From: Leptotrichia sp. oral taxon 212 | GTDB taxonomy: Bacteria; Fusobacteriota; Fusobacteriia; Fusobacteriales; Leptotrichiaceae | Reading direction: 5' to 3' | DNA length: 64,000 bases | Assembly (NCBI RefSeq): GCF_001274535.1 | Contig: NZ_CP012410.1 | Coordinates: forward strand, 1,089,126-1,153,125 | Part shown: positions 48,286 to 58,271 of the stretch, piece by piece | Position numbering within the stretch: the stretch's first letter is position 1 | How the letters are laid out: every line of letters begins with the position of its first letter | Notes under the pieces: model-generated | What the model was told of the DNA's origin: nothing | The model's database searches: none | The model's input: the letters and a program-made list of their open reading frames with translations, nothing else | Translations under genes and position numbers: made by a program

Positions 48286-49521
48286 ATGAGAAGAGTAGTT
48301 GTTACTGGAATCGGATTGATTACTCCATTAGGGACAGGAAAAGAAAAAACTTGGAAAAATTTGTTGGATGGGAAGTGCGGTATAGATAAAATTACAGCAT
48401 TTGATACTTCAGAACACACTGTACATATTGCCGGAGAAGTTAATGATTTTAACCCGGAAGATTATATAGAAAAGAAAGAAATTAAAAAACTGGGAAGATT
48501 CTCACAGTTTGCTATTGCCGCTACAAAAGAAGCGCTGGCTGATGCAAAGTTTGAAATTACTCCTGAAAATGCTGAAAGAGTCGGTACTATAATAGGTTCC
48601 GGAATTGGTGGTCTTGATATAATTGAGCAGGAAATCACTAAACTTGTAGAAAAGGGACCAAAGAAAGTTTCTCCTTTCTATATTCCGGCTGCAATATTGA
48701 ACATGGCATCAGGAAATGCTTCAATTTATGTAGGGGCTAAGGGACCTAACAAAACTGTAGTTACTGCATGTGCATCAGGTACAAATTCTATCGGGGATGC
48801 ATTTCAGGCTATTCTGTTAAACAAGGCTGATGTAATGATAGCCGGTGGGACAGAAGCAACAGTAACTCCAAGTGGTATAGCAGGATTTGCAAATTTAAAG
48901 GCACTTTCTACAAATCCTGATCCTAAAAAAGCTTCAAGACCTTTTACTGCTGACAGGGATGGATTTGTTCTGGCTGAAGGGGCAGGAATATTAATTCTGG
49001 AAGAACTGGAACATGCTAAAAAAAGAGGAGCAAAAATATATGCTGAAGTAGTAGGATATGGAGAAACAGGAGATGCATATCATATGACTGCACCTTCTGA
49101 TGGTGGGGAAGGAGCTGCAAGAGCTATAAAAATGGCTTTGGAACAGGGAAATATAAAACCTGAAGAAGTTGGATACATAAACGCTCACGGAACTTCAACA
49201 CCTGCAAATGATAAGAATGAAACTCAGGCAATAAAAACAGTTTTTGGAGAACATGCTTATAAAATAGGTGTAAATTCTACAAAAGGTTCTACAGGACATT
49301 TACTTGGTGGTGCAGGAGGAATAGAGGCTGCTTTTCTTGCAATGGCTATTGATGAAGGAGTGATGCCTCCAACAATAAATCAGGATAATCCTGATCCTGC
49401 ATGTGATTTATACTACATTCCAAATAAAGCTGAAAAGAGGGACATAGAAGTAGGACTTTCAAATTCTTTAGGATTTGGAGGGCATAATGCCATTCTTGCT
49501 TTCAGAAAGTATAAAGGATAA
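48286..49521 (+). CDS. fabF: 3-oxoacyl-ACP synthase II (FabF)
   Basis: The 411-residue elongating condensing enzyme has the Cys-His-His triad: Cys162 in TACASGTN, His in NAHGTSTP and His in GSTGHLLGGAGG. The length and the N-terminal RRVVVTGIGLITPLG are typical. GTGAGGTG precedes ATG 48286. Confidence 0.97.
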   Translation: MRRVVVTGIGLITPLGTGKEKTWKNLLDGKCGIDKITAFDTSEHTVHIAGEVNDFNPEDYIEKKEIKKLGRFSQFAIAATKEALADAKFEITPENAERVGTIIGSGIGGLDIIEQEITKLVEKGPKKVSPFYIPAAILNMASGNASIYVGAKGPNKTVVTACASGTNSIGDAFQAILLNKADVMIAGGTEATVTPSGIAGFANLKALSTNPDPKKASRPFTADRDGFVLAEGAGILILEELEHAKKRGAKIYAEVVGYGETGDAYHMTAPSDGGEGAARAIKMALEQGNIKPEEVGYINAHGTSTPANDKNETQAIKTVFGEHAYKIGVNSTKGSTGHLLGGAGGIEAAFLAMAIDEGVMPPTINQDNPDPACDLYYIPNKAEKRDIEVGLSNSLGFGGHNAILAFRKYKG

Positions 49522-49581
49522 AAATCTAATAAATGACAAAATAATTTAGGATGGCTTAATAGCTTTCAGAGGTTAATAATT

Positions 49582-49636
49582 TGAAAAAGGGACTGTTTCA
49601 GGACAAATGAATTTCTGTTCAGAACAGCCCTTTTCT
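49582..49636 (+). terminator. Terminator after fabF
   Basis: AAAAAGGGACTGTTT (about 49584-49598) pairs with AACAGCCCTTTT (49623-49634) with a one-base bulge, and a smaller CTGTTC-AGAACAG fold lies inside. It separates fabF from rnc. Confidence 0.65.
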
Positions 49637-49676
49637 AAGTAAAGGGATATTAATTTATAAAATGGAGTTGTTTTGA

Positions 49677-50381
49677 ATGGTAAATGAAAATAACACTGAT
49701 AAACTTATGAAGAAAATAAACTACAAATTTAAAAATGAAGAATACTTAAAAGAAGCTCTGACTCACAGATCTTATGCCAACGAAAACAGTGAATTTAAAG
49801 ATTTTGATAATGAAAAACTGGAATTTCTCGGAGATGCAGTGTTAAACCTGATTGCAACAGAGTATATATACAGTCTGGGAAAAGGAAAGAAAGAAGGAGA
49901 TCTTGCAAAATTAAAAAGTCAGATAATAAGTGAGCCTGTTTTTTCCTCTATTGCCAATGACATAGAACTTGGAAACTATTTATATTTAAGCAATGGAGAA
50001 ATTTCTTCCGGTGGGAGAAAAAGGAAATCGATACTGGGAGATGCTTTTGAAGCGTTGATTGGAGCGATTTTTAAAGATTCAGATTATTATACTACGAAAG
50101 ATGTTGCACTGAGGTTTATTCTTGATAAGCTCGATAAGCTTGATAATATTGAAGGGACAGGAGATTATAAAACAATACTTCAGGAGGTTTTCCAAAGCAA
50201 ATATAAAAGGATTCCGGAATATGAGCTTACAGGAACAAAAGGGCCGGATCATAATAAAGTTTTTGAAGTTTCAGTTAAACATAACAACAGAACAATAGGA
50301 CATGGAGTTGGAAAGAGTAAAAAAGAAGCTGAAAAAAAAGCTGCCAAGGAAGCACTGAACTATATAAAAAGAAAAAAATAG
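49677..50381 (+). CDS. rnc: Ribonuclease III
   Basis: The 234-residue double-strand-specific endonuclease has the catalytic signature NEKLEFLGDAVLNL near residue 45, with a second acidic cluster in ILGDAFEALIGAIF. A C-terminal double-stranded-RNA-binding domain ends in GKSKKEAEKKAAKEAL. It processes rRNA and structured mRNAs. The length is usual. Confidence 0.97.
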   Translation: MVNENNTDKLMKKINYKFKNEEYLKEALTHRSYANENSEFKDFDNEKLEFLGDAVLNLIATEYIYSLGKGKKEGDLAKLKSQIISEPVFSSIANDIELGNYLYLSNGEISSGGRKRKSILGDAFEALIGAIFKDSDYYTTKDVALRFILDKLDKLDNIEGTGDYKTILQEVFQSKYKRIPEYELTGTKGPDHNKVFEVSVKHNNRTIGHGVGKSKKEAEKKAAKEALNYIKRKK

Positions 50382-50456
50382 AAAATATAATTTTAAGTTC
50401 TTAAAGCAGAGTTTTAAAAAAGTATTAAGCTGGATAAATGAAGGGAATGATTAGTA

Positions 50457-50957
50457 ATGAAGAAAACAGCATTATATCCGGGAAGTTTTGATCCGGTTAC
50501 AAAAGGTCATATTGATATAATAAGACGTTCAGCTGCATTATTTGACAGACTTATTATCGGAATTTTTAAAAATTCTTCTAAAAACAGAGCATGGTTTTCT
50601 GATGAGGAAAAATGTCAGATGATACAGGAAATACTTGAAAAAGAAAATATAAAAGCTGAAATAAAAGTATTTAATGGACTTCTGGTAGATTTTATCAAGG
50701 AAGAAAAAGTTAATATACTTGTAAGAGGACTAAGGGCATTATCGGATTATGAATATGAGCTGCAGTTTACTCTGACAAATAAAACCTTGGCAAAAAGCGA
50801 TTTTGAAACAATATTTTTAAGTGCCTCAAGGGAATATTTATATTTAAGTTCCAGTTTAGTGAAGGAAATAGCGCAAAATCAGGGGGATTTAAAAATGTTT
50901 GTTCCAAAAAATGTTGAAGAAAGAATGATTGAAAAGGTTAAACAAATGAGAATATAA
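50457..50957 (+). CDS. coaD: Pantetheine-phosphate adenylyltransferase (CoaD)
   Basis: The 166-residue enzyme makes dephospho-CoA from 4'-phosphopantetheine and ATP. It has the nucleotidyltransferase motif YPGSFDPVTKGH (T/HxGH) and the ISSS/T-like LSSSLVKEIA. LVRGLRALSDYEYE is a family marker. It supplies CoA for the nearby fatty-acid genes. Confidence 0.97.
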   Translation: MKKTALYPGSFDPVTKGHIDIIRRSAALFDRLIIGIFKNSSKNRAWFSDEEKCQMIQEILEKENIKAEIKVFNGLLVDFIKEEKVNILVRGLRALSDYEYELQFTLTNKTLAKSDFETIFLSASREYLYLSSSLVKEIAQNQGDLKMFVPKNVEERMIEKVKQMRI

Positions 50958-50976
50958 TTAAAAGGAGAGAAAAATT

Positions 50977-52344
50977 ATGGCAACATCTAAAGGGAATTAT
51001 GGTAAAACTAAGTATATATGTTCTGAATGTGGCTATAATTCGCAAAAATGGCTTGGAAAATGTCCAAATTGCGACTCGTGGGGGACTTTTGAAGAAGAGG
51101 TGGATATAAAGAGAACGCTGAAAAATATTCAGTCAGAAGAGGTTTCAATCAGTAAAATAAGCGAGATAGAAATAGCGAAGGAATTTAGAATGGTAACTCA
51201 GTATGAAGAATTTGACAGAGTTCTTGGCGGAGGACTTATTAAAGGTGAAGTAGTTCTGATTACCGGAAGCCCTGGAATAGGAAAATCAACATTTTTACTG
51301 CAGCTGTCTGAAGAATATTCCAAAATAGGAAATGTCTTCTATGTTTCAGGAGAAGAATCTCCAAGGCAGATAAAACAGAGGGCAGAAAGAATAAACGTAA
51401 ATAGTGGGAACTTATATATTCTTAATGACACAAATATAGAAAAGATTGAAAAAGTTGTATTAGAAGATAAACCAAAAGTAGTAGTCATAGATTCTATTCA
51501 GACTCTATACTCTGAAAATGTAAATTCGGTTCCAGGAAGTGTAACACAGATAAGGGAAACAACCCTAAAAATAATAGAAATCGCCAAGAAACATGAAATA
51601 GCTTTTTACATTGTAGGACATGTAACCAAGGATGGAAAACTTGCAGGACCGAAACTGCTTGAACATATGGTTGATGCAGTTTTACAGATAGAAGGAGAAG
51701 AAAACAGCTATTATAGAATAGTCCGTTCTATAAAAAACAGATATGGCTCAACAAATGAAATCTCGATATTTGATATGAAGGAAAATGGAATAAGTGAAGT
51801 AAAAAATCCTTCAGAGTTTTTTATAAGTGACAGGGAAGAAAAAAATATTGGAAGTATTATTGTACCTATATTTGAAGGAAGCCGTGTGTTTCTTTTTGAA
51901 ATACAGTCACTCCTTGGAACTCCGAATTTTGGAATGCCCAGAAGAACTGTGGAAGGATATGACAGAAACAGGGTGGAAATTTTAAGTGCTGTTCTGTCAC
52001 GCTCATTGAATTTAGATGTTAATTCGAAGGATATATATATAAACATTCCTGGTGGAATAGAGCTTAATGACAGAAGTTCAGATCTGGCTGTAGTTTTTTC
52101 CCTACTTTCTTCAGTAAATAAAATACCTATAAGTCAAAAAATTGCGGCTATAGGAGAATTAGGACTAAGAGGGGAAGTAAGAAAAGTTTCATTTATAAAA
52201 AAAAGAATAAATGAACTGGAAAAACTTGGATTTACAGGTGTATATCTACCAAAGAGCCATGAATCCGATCTGAAAAAGGAAAAAATAAAACTGAAACTTA
52301 ATTATATAAGTAATATAAGCGAGTTAATCGAAAGGGTGAAATAA
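50977..52344 (+). CDS. radA: DNA repair protein RadA
   Basis: The 455-residue RecA-like branch-migration protein starts with a C4 zinc finger (Cys15, Cys18, Cys29, Cys32) and has Walker A GSPGIGKST, the RadA motif KNRYG (usually KNRFG) and a C-terminal Lon-protease-like domain (PGGIELNDRSSDLAV). It aids processing of recombination intermediates. It ends directly before disA, the order found in many Firmicutes and Fusobacteria. Confidence 0.97.
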   Translation: MATSKGNYGKTKYICSECGYNSQKWLGKCPNCDSWGTFEEEVDIKRTLKNIQSEEVSISKISEIEIAKEFRMVTQYEEFDRVLGGGLIKGEVVLITGSPGIGKSTFLLQLSEEYSKIGNVFYVSGEESPRQIKQRAERINVNSGNLYILNDTNIEKIEKVVLEDKPKVVVIDSIQTLYSENVNSVPGSVTQIRETTLKIIEIAKKHEIAFYIVGHVTKDGKLAGPKLLEHMVDAVLQIEGEENSYYRIVRSIKNRYGSTNEISIFDMKENGISEVKNPSEFFISDREEKNIGSIIVPIFEGSRVFLFEIQSLLGTPNFGMPRRTVEGYDRNRVEILSAVLSRSLNLDVNSKDIYINIPGGIELNDRSSDLAVVFSLLSSVNKIPISQKIAAIGELGLRGEVRKVSFIKKRINELEKLGFTGVYLPKSHESDLKKEKIKLKLNYISNISELIERVK

Positions 52345-53418
52345 GTGAAAAAAACAAAGCTAGTGAAAAAGCAGATACTGGAACATTTATTTTCGATAAT
52401 GTCTCCGGGAAAGCCTTTGAGAGCCGCAATAGATAGAATACAGGAAGCAAATCTTGGAGCAATTATTGTTTTAGGAGATCCTAAAAAATTGTCAGATGTA
52501 ATGAGAGGTGGTTTTGAATTAAATACAGCATATACACCTCAAAAAGTATATGAACTGTCAAAAATGGACGGAGCTATAATATTATCTGAAAATATAAAAA
52601 CTATATACGGAGCTAATATACAGCTTCAGCCTGATTCAAACATAAAGACAGATGAAAGTGGTACAAGGCATCAGGCGGCAAACAGAATAGCAAAACAAAA
52701 AGGGAACCTCGTAATAGCCGTTTCTGAAAGAAGAAATAAAATAACAGTTTATAAGGGAGATTTCATATATTCTCTGAATGAACTGAGTAATCTTCTTGTG
52801 AAATCTTCGCAGGCAATAACTGCACTTGAAAAATATTCTGTAGGGATAGAAAAGGGATGGACAAATCTTTCTGTCCTTGAATTTGATAATATGGTAACAT
52901 TGTATGACGTTGTTGAAGTTATAAGAATGTACGGTCTGCTTTTTAAAATGTCTGAGGAGCTTCTGGATTATATGGCGGAGCTTGGTATAGAGTCAAGGCT
53001 TGTAAAAATACAGTATGATGAGATAATGCTTAATAAAAATGAAAGTTTTATTGATCTTATAATGGATTACAAGATGGAAAATGAAAAAGCTGAAAAAGTA
53101 GTGGAAAATATAAGAAATCTCACAAAAGAAGAGCTTTTTGAAGATGAAAATATTGTCAACATTCTTGGATATAATTTAAAAGATATAAGTTTGGATGAAG
53201 GTGTAAAATCAAGAGGATATAGCCTTCTTAGCAGTATAAATAAAATAACTAAAAAGGATATCGAACTTATTACCGGGGAATTAAAAGATGTTCAGATGAT
53301 TTTACTTGCATCTCCTGAGAAAATAAGCCAGATAAAAGGAATTAGCAAATTTAAATCAGAACACATACATAAAGCATTAGCAAGATTGAAAAATAAAATA
53401 GCCTTAGATAGGGAGTAA
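52345..53418 (+). CDS. disA: Diadenylate cyclase DisA
   Basis: The 357-residue protein joins two ATP into cyclic di-AMP and scans DNA. The DAC domain shows LGAIIVLGDP, the catalytic DGA in KMDGAII and the RHR-like GTRHQAA. A helical linker and a C-terminal HhH DNA-binding domain (SPEKISQIKGISKFKSEHI) follow. It begins with GTG at the first base after the radA stop, so the two are coupled. Confidence 0.96.
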   Translation: MKKTKLVKKQILEHLFSIMSPGKPLRAAIDRIQEANLGAIIVLGDPKKLSDVMRGGFELNTAYTPQKVYELSKMDGAIILSENIKTIYGANIQLQPDSNIKTDESGTRHQAANRIAKQKGNLVIAVSERRNKITVYKGDFIYSLNELSNLLVKSSQAITALEKYSVGIEKGWTNLSVLEFDNMVTLYDVVEVIRMYGLLFKMSEELLDYMAELGIESRLVKIQYDEIMLNKNESFIDLIMDYKMENEKAEKVVENIRNLTKEELFEDENIVNILGYNLKDISLDEGVKSRGYSLLSSINKITKKDIELITGELKDVQMILLASPEKISQIKGISKFKSEHIHKALARLKNKIALDRE

Positions 53419-53449
53419 AATTAAGAAAAATTTAGAAAGAGAGAGGAAA

Positions 53450-54367
53450 ATGGAAAAAAAATTAGTTGTTGGAGGTCAGGCTGTCGTAGAAGGTGTAATG
53501 ATGAGAGGTCCTAAAGCGATAGCAACAGCAGTAAGAAAACAGGACGGAAGCATAGTGTATAAAAAAATAGTGATGAATGAAAAAAAGAATAAATGGCTTA
53601 AAGTACCGTTTATAAGAGGTGTACTGGCTTTATATGATGCGATGGTAGTAGGAACAAAAGAACTGATATTTGCATCAAATCAGGCAGGACTGGAAGAGGA
53701 AAAAATGAATGACAAGGAAATAAAAGGAACAGTAGCTGTTTCAATACTTCTTGGAGTAGGAGTATTCATGGTATTACCTTCATTTATAGGAAGTCATCTT
53801 TTCAGGGAAAACAGACTGTTTGCAAATATTGTAGAGGCATCAATAAGACTTGTACTGTTTTTAGGATATATATGGGGAATATCGTTTTTTAAGGATATAA
53901 AAAGAGTATTTGAATATCATGGAGCTGAACATAAGAGTATAATGGCCTTCGAGATGGAAAAAGAGCTTACTCCTAAAAATGCTAAAGAATGTACAAGATT
54001 TCATCCAAGATGTGGAACCAGCTTTCTCTTACTTGTGATGTTTATAAGTATATTAGTATTTTCAACTGTAGATGTGGTATTTTCAACATTCTTTACAATA
54101 CCTCAGAATCCTATTTTACTTATACTTTATAAACTTGTAACAAGGGTGATGTTTGTTCCTATGGTTGCAGGTATTTCGTATGAACTGCAGAGATGGACAA
54201 GTTATCATCTGGATAACATGTTTGCGGGACTGATTGCAAAACCAGGATTATGGCTTCAAAAAATAACTACAAGTGAGCCTGATGAAAGTCAGCTTGAAGT
54301 TGCAATAGTAGCTTTAAATGTTGCGTTAGGAAAAGAAGTTGATAATGCAACGGAAGTGTTTGAATAA
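53450..54367 (+). CDS. DUF1385 (YqhQ-like) membrane protein
   Basis: The 305-residue protein matches DUF1385: VGGQAVVEGVMMRGP at the N-terminus, EYHGAEHKSI and CTRFHPRCGTSFLLLV in the middle, and several membrane spans. The conserved His/Cys cluster suggests a metal site. Its function is unestablished. GAGAGAGGAAA precedes ATG 53450, 31 nt after disA, so it may be the last gene of that unit. Confidence 0.9.
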   Translation: MEKKLVVGGQAVVEGVMMRGPKAIATAVRKQDGSIVYKKIVMNEKKNKWLKVPFIRGVLALYDAMVVGTKELIFASNQAGLEEEKMNDKEIKGTVAVSILLGVGVFMVLPSFIGSHLFRENRLFANIVEASIRLVLFLGYIWGISFFKDIKRVFEYHGAEHKSIMAFEMEKELTPKNAKECTRFHPRCGTSFLLLVMFISILVFSTVDVVFSTFFTIPQNPILLILYKLVTRVMFVPMVAGISYELQRWTSYHLDNMFAGLIAKPGLWLQKITTSEPDESQLEVAIVALNVALGKEVDNATEVFE

Positions 54368-54454
54368 CGTAATATAAAAAATTCAAATAAAAAGATTTAT
54401 TAGAGTAATTCGTCAAAACAAAAATAGAAATAAAAATATAGAAGGTGTAAAAAT

Positions 54455-54940
54455 ATGTTACAGAATTTTTATGGAATTATAGAAGTAAAACATTATCAGC
54501 TTGGTCGTTTAAGACTTCAGACAGATGTATTGAAGAAAAATACTGAATTAAGAGAAGAATTTCAAAATAATATAAAGAAAATTTCAGGAATAGAAAAAAT
54601 AGTTGTAAATCCTATTAATGGAAGTATACTGCTGATTTTTGATGAAAACACAATAGAACATTCATTTTTATATTTGGTTGTGTTAAAACTTTTACATTTG
54701 GAAGAAGAAATATTCAAAATAAAATCTTCAAAAACAGAAGTAGCATTAAAGAAGTTATTTGAAGTATTAGATTTGGCAATATATAATAAAAGTAGAGGTT
54801 TTTTAAATGTTAAGACAGTTTTAGCAGGAGTTATTGGTTTTTATGGTATAAAAAAACTTAGAGCAAGTAATGCGATTCTTTCAGGATGGACATTACTATG
54901 GTGGGCTTCATCCCTGTTAAGAGGGGAGAATAAGTCATAA
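54455..54940 (+). CDS. HMA_2-like metal-domain membrane protein
   Basis: The 161-residue protein begins with a domain of ferredoxin-like pattern, starting with KHYQLGRLRLQ (H-x3-GRxR motif) and SGIEKIVVNPINGSILLIF. A hydrophobic C-terminal segment (VKTVLAGVIGFYGIKK) follows. Three neighbours start with related domains. It is presumably an accessory protein of the P-type ATPase at 55319; its function is not established. Its TAA overlaps the next ATG by one base. Confidence 0.7.
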   Translation: MLQNFYGIIEVKHYQLGRLRLQTDVLKKNTELREEFQNNIKKISGIEKIVVNPINGSILLIFDENTIEHSFLYLVVLKLLHLEEEIFKIKSSKTEVALKKLFEVLDLAIYNKSRGFLNVKTVLAGVIGFYGIKKLRASNAILSGWTLLWWASSLLRGENKS

Positions 54941-55329
54941 TGTTAAAAAAATTGTTGAAAAAGACATATCATTTATTTAATCAGGTGAGAGTGGTTCATA
55001 GTATTCCTGGAAGACTGAGGCTTTTAATTCCAAATCTTTCAGATATTCCTGAAACATTAAGAAAAAAATATGAAGATAGGGTAACAGAACTGATTCTTTC
55101 CAAAAAAGGAATAAAAAGTATAGAGTATTCTTATAGAACTAATAAGGTACTTATTTATTACGACATAAAGCATATTTCAGCAGATAAGATATTAAACTGG
55201 CTGAACAGAATTTCAGAACTGATTATTGAACATTCGGAATTTTATGAGAACAAATCCTTAGAAGAAATAGAGGATAATATTGATATTCTTTATAAAATAT
55301 TGAAAGAAGGAAATTTTGATGAAAAATAG
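54940..55329 (+). CDS. HMA_2-like small protein
   Basis: The 129-residue soluble protein carries VVHSIPGRLRLLIP (H-x2-PGRxR) and KGIKSIEYSYRTNKVLIYYD, the same domain pattern as its neighbours, followed by a helical C-terminus. It overlaps the preceding gene by 1 nt and the following ATPase gene by 11 nt, so the three are translated as a coupled set. It may deliver metal or ligand to the ATPase. Confidence 0.7.
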   Translation: MLKKLLKKTYHLFNQVRVVHSIPGRLRLLIPNLSDIPETLRKKYEDRVTELILSKKGIKSIEYSYRTNKVLIYYDIKHISADKILNWLNRISELIIEHSEFYENKSLEEIEDNIDILYKILKEGNFDEK

Positions 55330-57493
55330 AAATTATATACTTGATTGTGAAATTATACATAGAATACATGGAAGAATTCGAATAAAATCCAGATCATTAA
55401 AGTATCTTGGAATGTATAAAAAAGAAGTGGAAGAACAGCTTAAACAGGTACATTATATACAAAGTGTTGAAATATCAAATATAACAGGAACAGTTGTTAT
55501 ATATTTTGATGATTTTTCATTATTGGAAGAAAATCTGATTTCATTATTACAAAATACCTTAAATGTCTATCTTGTAGAGATTTATAAAAATGAAAAGAAA
55601 ATGAAAACAGATAAATATGTTATTGAAAGAAAATTACAGGAGGAGTCTCCAAAGGAGATTATGCAGAAAATACTGACATCCTTAATTCTTCTCGTTTTGC
55701 CTGGACCTAAGAAAAGAACAGGATTAGGATATTTATTTAATTATAAGATACTTTCAACTATTTCATTAACATTTCCAGTAATAAAGAACGGCTTACAATC
55801 TTTAGTACAGAATAAAAGACCTAATGCTGATACTTTAAGTTCTACTGCAATTATAAGCAGTCTTTTGCTTGGAAACGAAAAAACAGCCTTAACAATTATG
55901 ATATTGGAAAGAATAGCTGAACTGCTTACAGTATACACTATAAAGAAAACGAGAGGCGTAATTAAGGATATGCTCAGTGTAGGAGAAAGTTATGTCTGGA
56001 AACAGATTGATAATGGTGTAGTAAAAAAAGTTTCCATTGATGAAATAGTTAAAGGGGATTCTGTATTAGTTCAAACAGGAGAAAAAATAAGTGTCGATGG
56101 AGTAATTGAAAGAGGAAGTGCAGTTATAGATCAGTCATCAATAACGGGAGAATATATGCCTGTTACTAAAAAAACAGGAGAAGAAGTTTTTGCCGGAACA
56201 ATAATAAAAAGTGGAAGTATTACAGTCAAGGCAGAAAAAGTTGGAGATGAAAGAACTGTTTCAAGAATTATAAAACTTGTAGAAGATGCTTCATTTAATA
56301 AAGCTGATATTCAGTCTTATGCGGATACTTTTTCAGCACAGCTGATACCGCTTAACTTTCTTTTAGCGGGAATAGTGTATTTTTCTACACGTAATGTACA
56401 AAAAGCTTTAAGTATGCTGGTTATAGATTATTCATGTGGAATAAGATTATCTACGGCAACAGCTTTTTCTGCTGCAATAAATACTGCTGCAAAAAATGGT
56501 ATTTTGATAAAAGGAAGTAACTACCTTGAAGAATTATCAAAATCTGATACAGTAATTTTTGATAAAACTGGAACAATTACAGAGGGAAAACCTAAAATAC
56601 AGACATTGCAAGTGTTAGAAAAAAATATGAAAGAAGATGAGTTTCTTGCATTTGCCGCAGCAGCTGAAGAGACATCATCACATCCTTTAGCAGTGGCTAT
56701 TTTAAATGAAGTGAAAAATAGAGGAATAAAGATTCCTGAACATAAAGATACAGAAGTTAAGATTTCAAGGGGAATAGAAACATTTGTAAATGATGATGTG
56801 ATACGTGTCGGAAGCAAAAAATATATGAAGGAAAATGATATCTATACTGATAATGCCTCTGATGTTATAAAAGGTATTTTAAATCGTGGTGAAATTCTTA
56901 TATGTGTTGCAAAAAATACGAATTTGATAGGTGTAATAGGTGTTTCAGATCCTCCACGTGAGAATATTAAAAAAGCCATGAACCGTTTAAGATATCATGG
57001 AATAGATGATATTGTACTTTTGACAGGAGATTTAAGACAGCAGGCAGAAACAATAGCTTCAAGAATGTCCATGGATAGATATGAATCAGAACTTCTACCT
57101 GAAGACAAGGCGAAAGATATCCTGAAGTTTCAATCAATAGGCTCAAAAGTTATTATGATTGGTGATGGAATAAATGATGCACCTGCCTTATCTTATGCAG
57201 ATGTAGGAATTGCTTTAGGAAGTTCTAAAACGGATGTTGCTATGGAAGCAGCAGATGTAACGATTACTTCTGACGATCCTCTTTTGATACCCGGTGTGGT
57301 AGGATTAGCAAAGAAAACAATAAAAATAATTAAGGAAAATTTTACGATGGCAATAGGAATAAACAGTTTTGCTCTTGTATTAGGAGCAACAGGAATGATT
57401 CCTGCTATTTACAGTTCTATTTTACACAATTCCATAACTATTTTAGTTGTAGGAAATTCTTTGAGATTATTAAAATATAATGTCAATAAGTAG
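55319..57493 (+). CDS. P1B-like metal-transporting P-type ATPase with DYSCGI motif
   Basis: The 724-residue pump has an N-terminal domain with IIHRIHGRIRIK, then the P-type core: ITGEYMPV (actuator TGE), phosphorylated Asp415 in DKTGT, a SHPLAVAIL HP motif and GDGINDAPALS. The membrane metal motif is DYSCGI (Cys373) in place of CPC or SPC, so it is not a copper pump of the CopA type. The substrate is unknown; Mn or Fe are possible. ATG 55319, with AGAAGGA upstream, is preferred to TTG 55316. Confidence 0.9.
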   Translation: MKNRNYILDCEIIHRIHGRIRIKSRSLKYLGMYKKEVEEQLKQVHYIQSVEISNITGTVVIYFDDFSLLEENLISLLQNTLNVYLVEIYKNEKKMKTDKYVIERKLQEESPKEIMQKILTSLILLVLPGPKKRTGLGYLFNYKILSTISLTFPVIKNGLQSLVQNKRPNADTLSSTAIISSLLLGNEKTALTIMILERIAELLTVYTIKKTRGVIKDMLSVGESYVWKQIDNGVVKKVSIDEIVKGDSVLVQTGEKISVDGVIERGSAVIDQSSITGEYMPVTKKTGEEVFAGTIIKSGSITVKAEKVGDERTVSRIIKLVEDASFNKADIQSYADTFSAQLIPLNFLLAGIVYFSTRNVQKALSMLVIDYSCGIRLSTATAFSAAINTAAKNGILIKGSNYLEELSKSDTVIFDKTGTITEGKPKIQTLQVLEKNMKEDEFLAFAAAAEETSSHPLAVAILNEVKNRGIKIPEHKDTEVKISRGIETFVNDDVIRVGSKKYMKENDIYTDNASDVIKGILNRGEILICVAKNTNLIGVIGVSDPPRENIKKAMNRLRYHGIDDIVLLTGDLRQQAETIASRMSMDRYESELLPEDKAKDILKFQSIGSKVIMIGDGINDAPALSYADVGIALGSSKTDVAMEAADVTITSDDPLLIPGVVGLAKKTIKIIKENFTMAIGINSFALVLGATGMIPAIYSSILHNSITILVVGNSLRLLKYNVNK

Positions 57494-57507
57494 AAAGGGA
57501 TGTTAAT

Positions 57508-58254
57508 ATGGATAAGTTAAATGTTACTATACTGCATAAACTGCCTAACAGAATTAGATTTAAAATTTCACATCATATTAAGGATATGAAAAATTTTTCC
57601 AAGATAGTTAAGTCTACTAATAAGAGTGTATGCTTACGATATAATAGTATAATAAATACAGTTCTGGTTCAATTTAATCAGGAAGAAGTGTATTTGCAGG
57701 AAATTATTTATCGTGTTATTACAGGGATATCAATTGAAAATAATATGTCTCCTGTAAAATTAATAGAAGATTATTATGAGAATTCGATCAATTCCCTTTC
57801 AATGTATTCAGGAGGAGCTATTTTACTGGCTTTTCTTTATAGTCTGGGTGGAAGAAAATTGAAAAATCTTCAGACTGGCATGAATAATTCTGCGCTAATA
57901 CTTACAACAGCGGCGATAATAGAACATGCTTACAGTGACACAAAGAGAAAAGGATTTTTTGACATTGAAATTTTACCTGCGATATATCTATTGAAATCGT
58001 ATTTTAATAATAAATCTATTATTACAATAATTTTAATGTGGCTGACTACATTCGGAAGACACCTTATAATACGAAGTCATTCAGATAAAATAGTTAGGAT
58101 TTATAGATTAAAAGATAGAAACAATAAATATAATTATATAGCAAATATACAGGATGATAATTCAATTGAAAATTTAAATGATTTAATATATCATATATTT
58201 TTCAACAACAAAGTAAGTAATGATATGGATGATAAATATATAACATTACAATAA
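57508..58254 (+). CDS. HMA_2-like protein with membrane segments
   Basis: The 248-residue protein begins with ILHKLPNRIRFKIS, a variant (N for G) of the H-x3-GRxR domain of the three preceding genes. It then has two or three hydrophobic segments (SMYSGGAILLAFLYSLGG; IITIILMWLTTF). It resembles the N-terminal part of a P-type ATPase without the catalytic domains. It follows the ATPase by 14 nt and is probably part of its complex. Confidence 0.65.
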   Translation: MDKLNVTILHKLPNRIRFKISHHIKDMKNFSKIVKSTNKSVCLRYNSIINTVLVQFNQEEVYLQEIIYRVITGISIENNMSPVKLIEDYYENSINSLSMYSGGAILLAFLYSLGGRKLKNLQTGMNNSALILTTAAIIEHAYSDTKRKGFFDIEILPAIYLLKSYFNNKSIITIILMWLTTFGRHLIIRSHSDKIVRIYRLKDRNNKYNYIANIQDDNSIENLNDLIYHIFFNNKVSNDMDDKYITLQ

Positions 58255-58271
58255 AAATTTAGGAGGTAAAA

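Noticed and set aside
54455-55329. Two small genes before the P-type ATPase as a single ATPase gene broken by frameshifts
   Set aside because: Each has its own start, complete domain pattern and stop, and the overlaps of 1 and 11 nt are typical of coupled genes.
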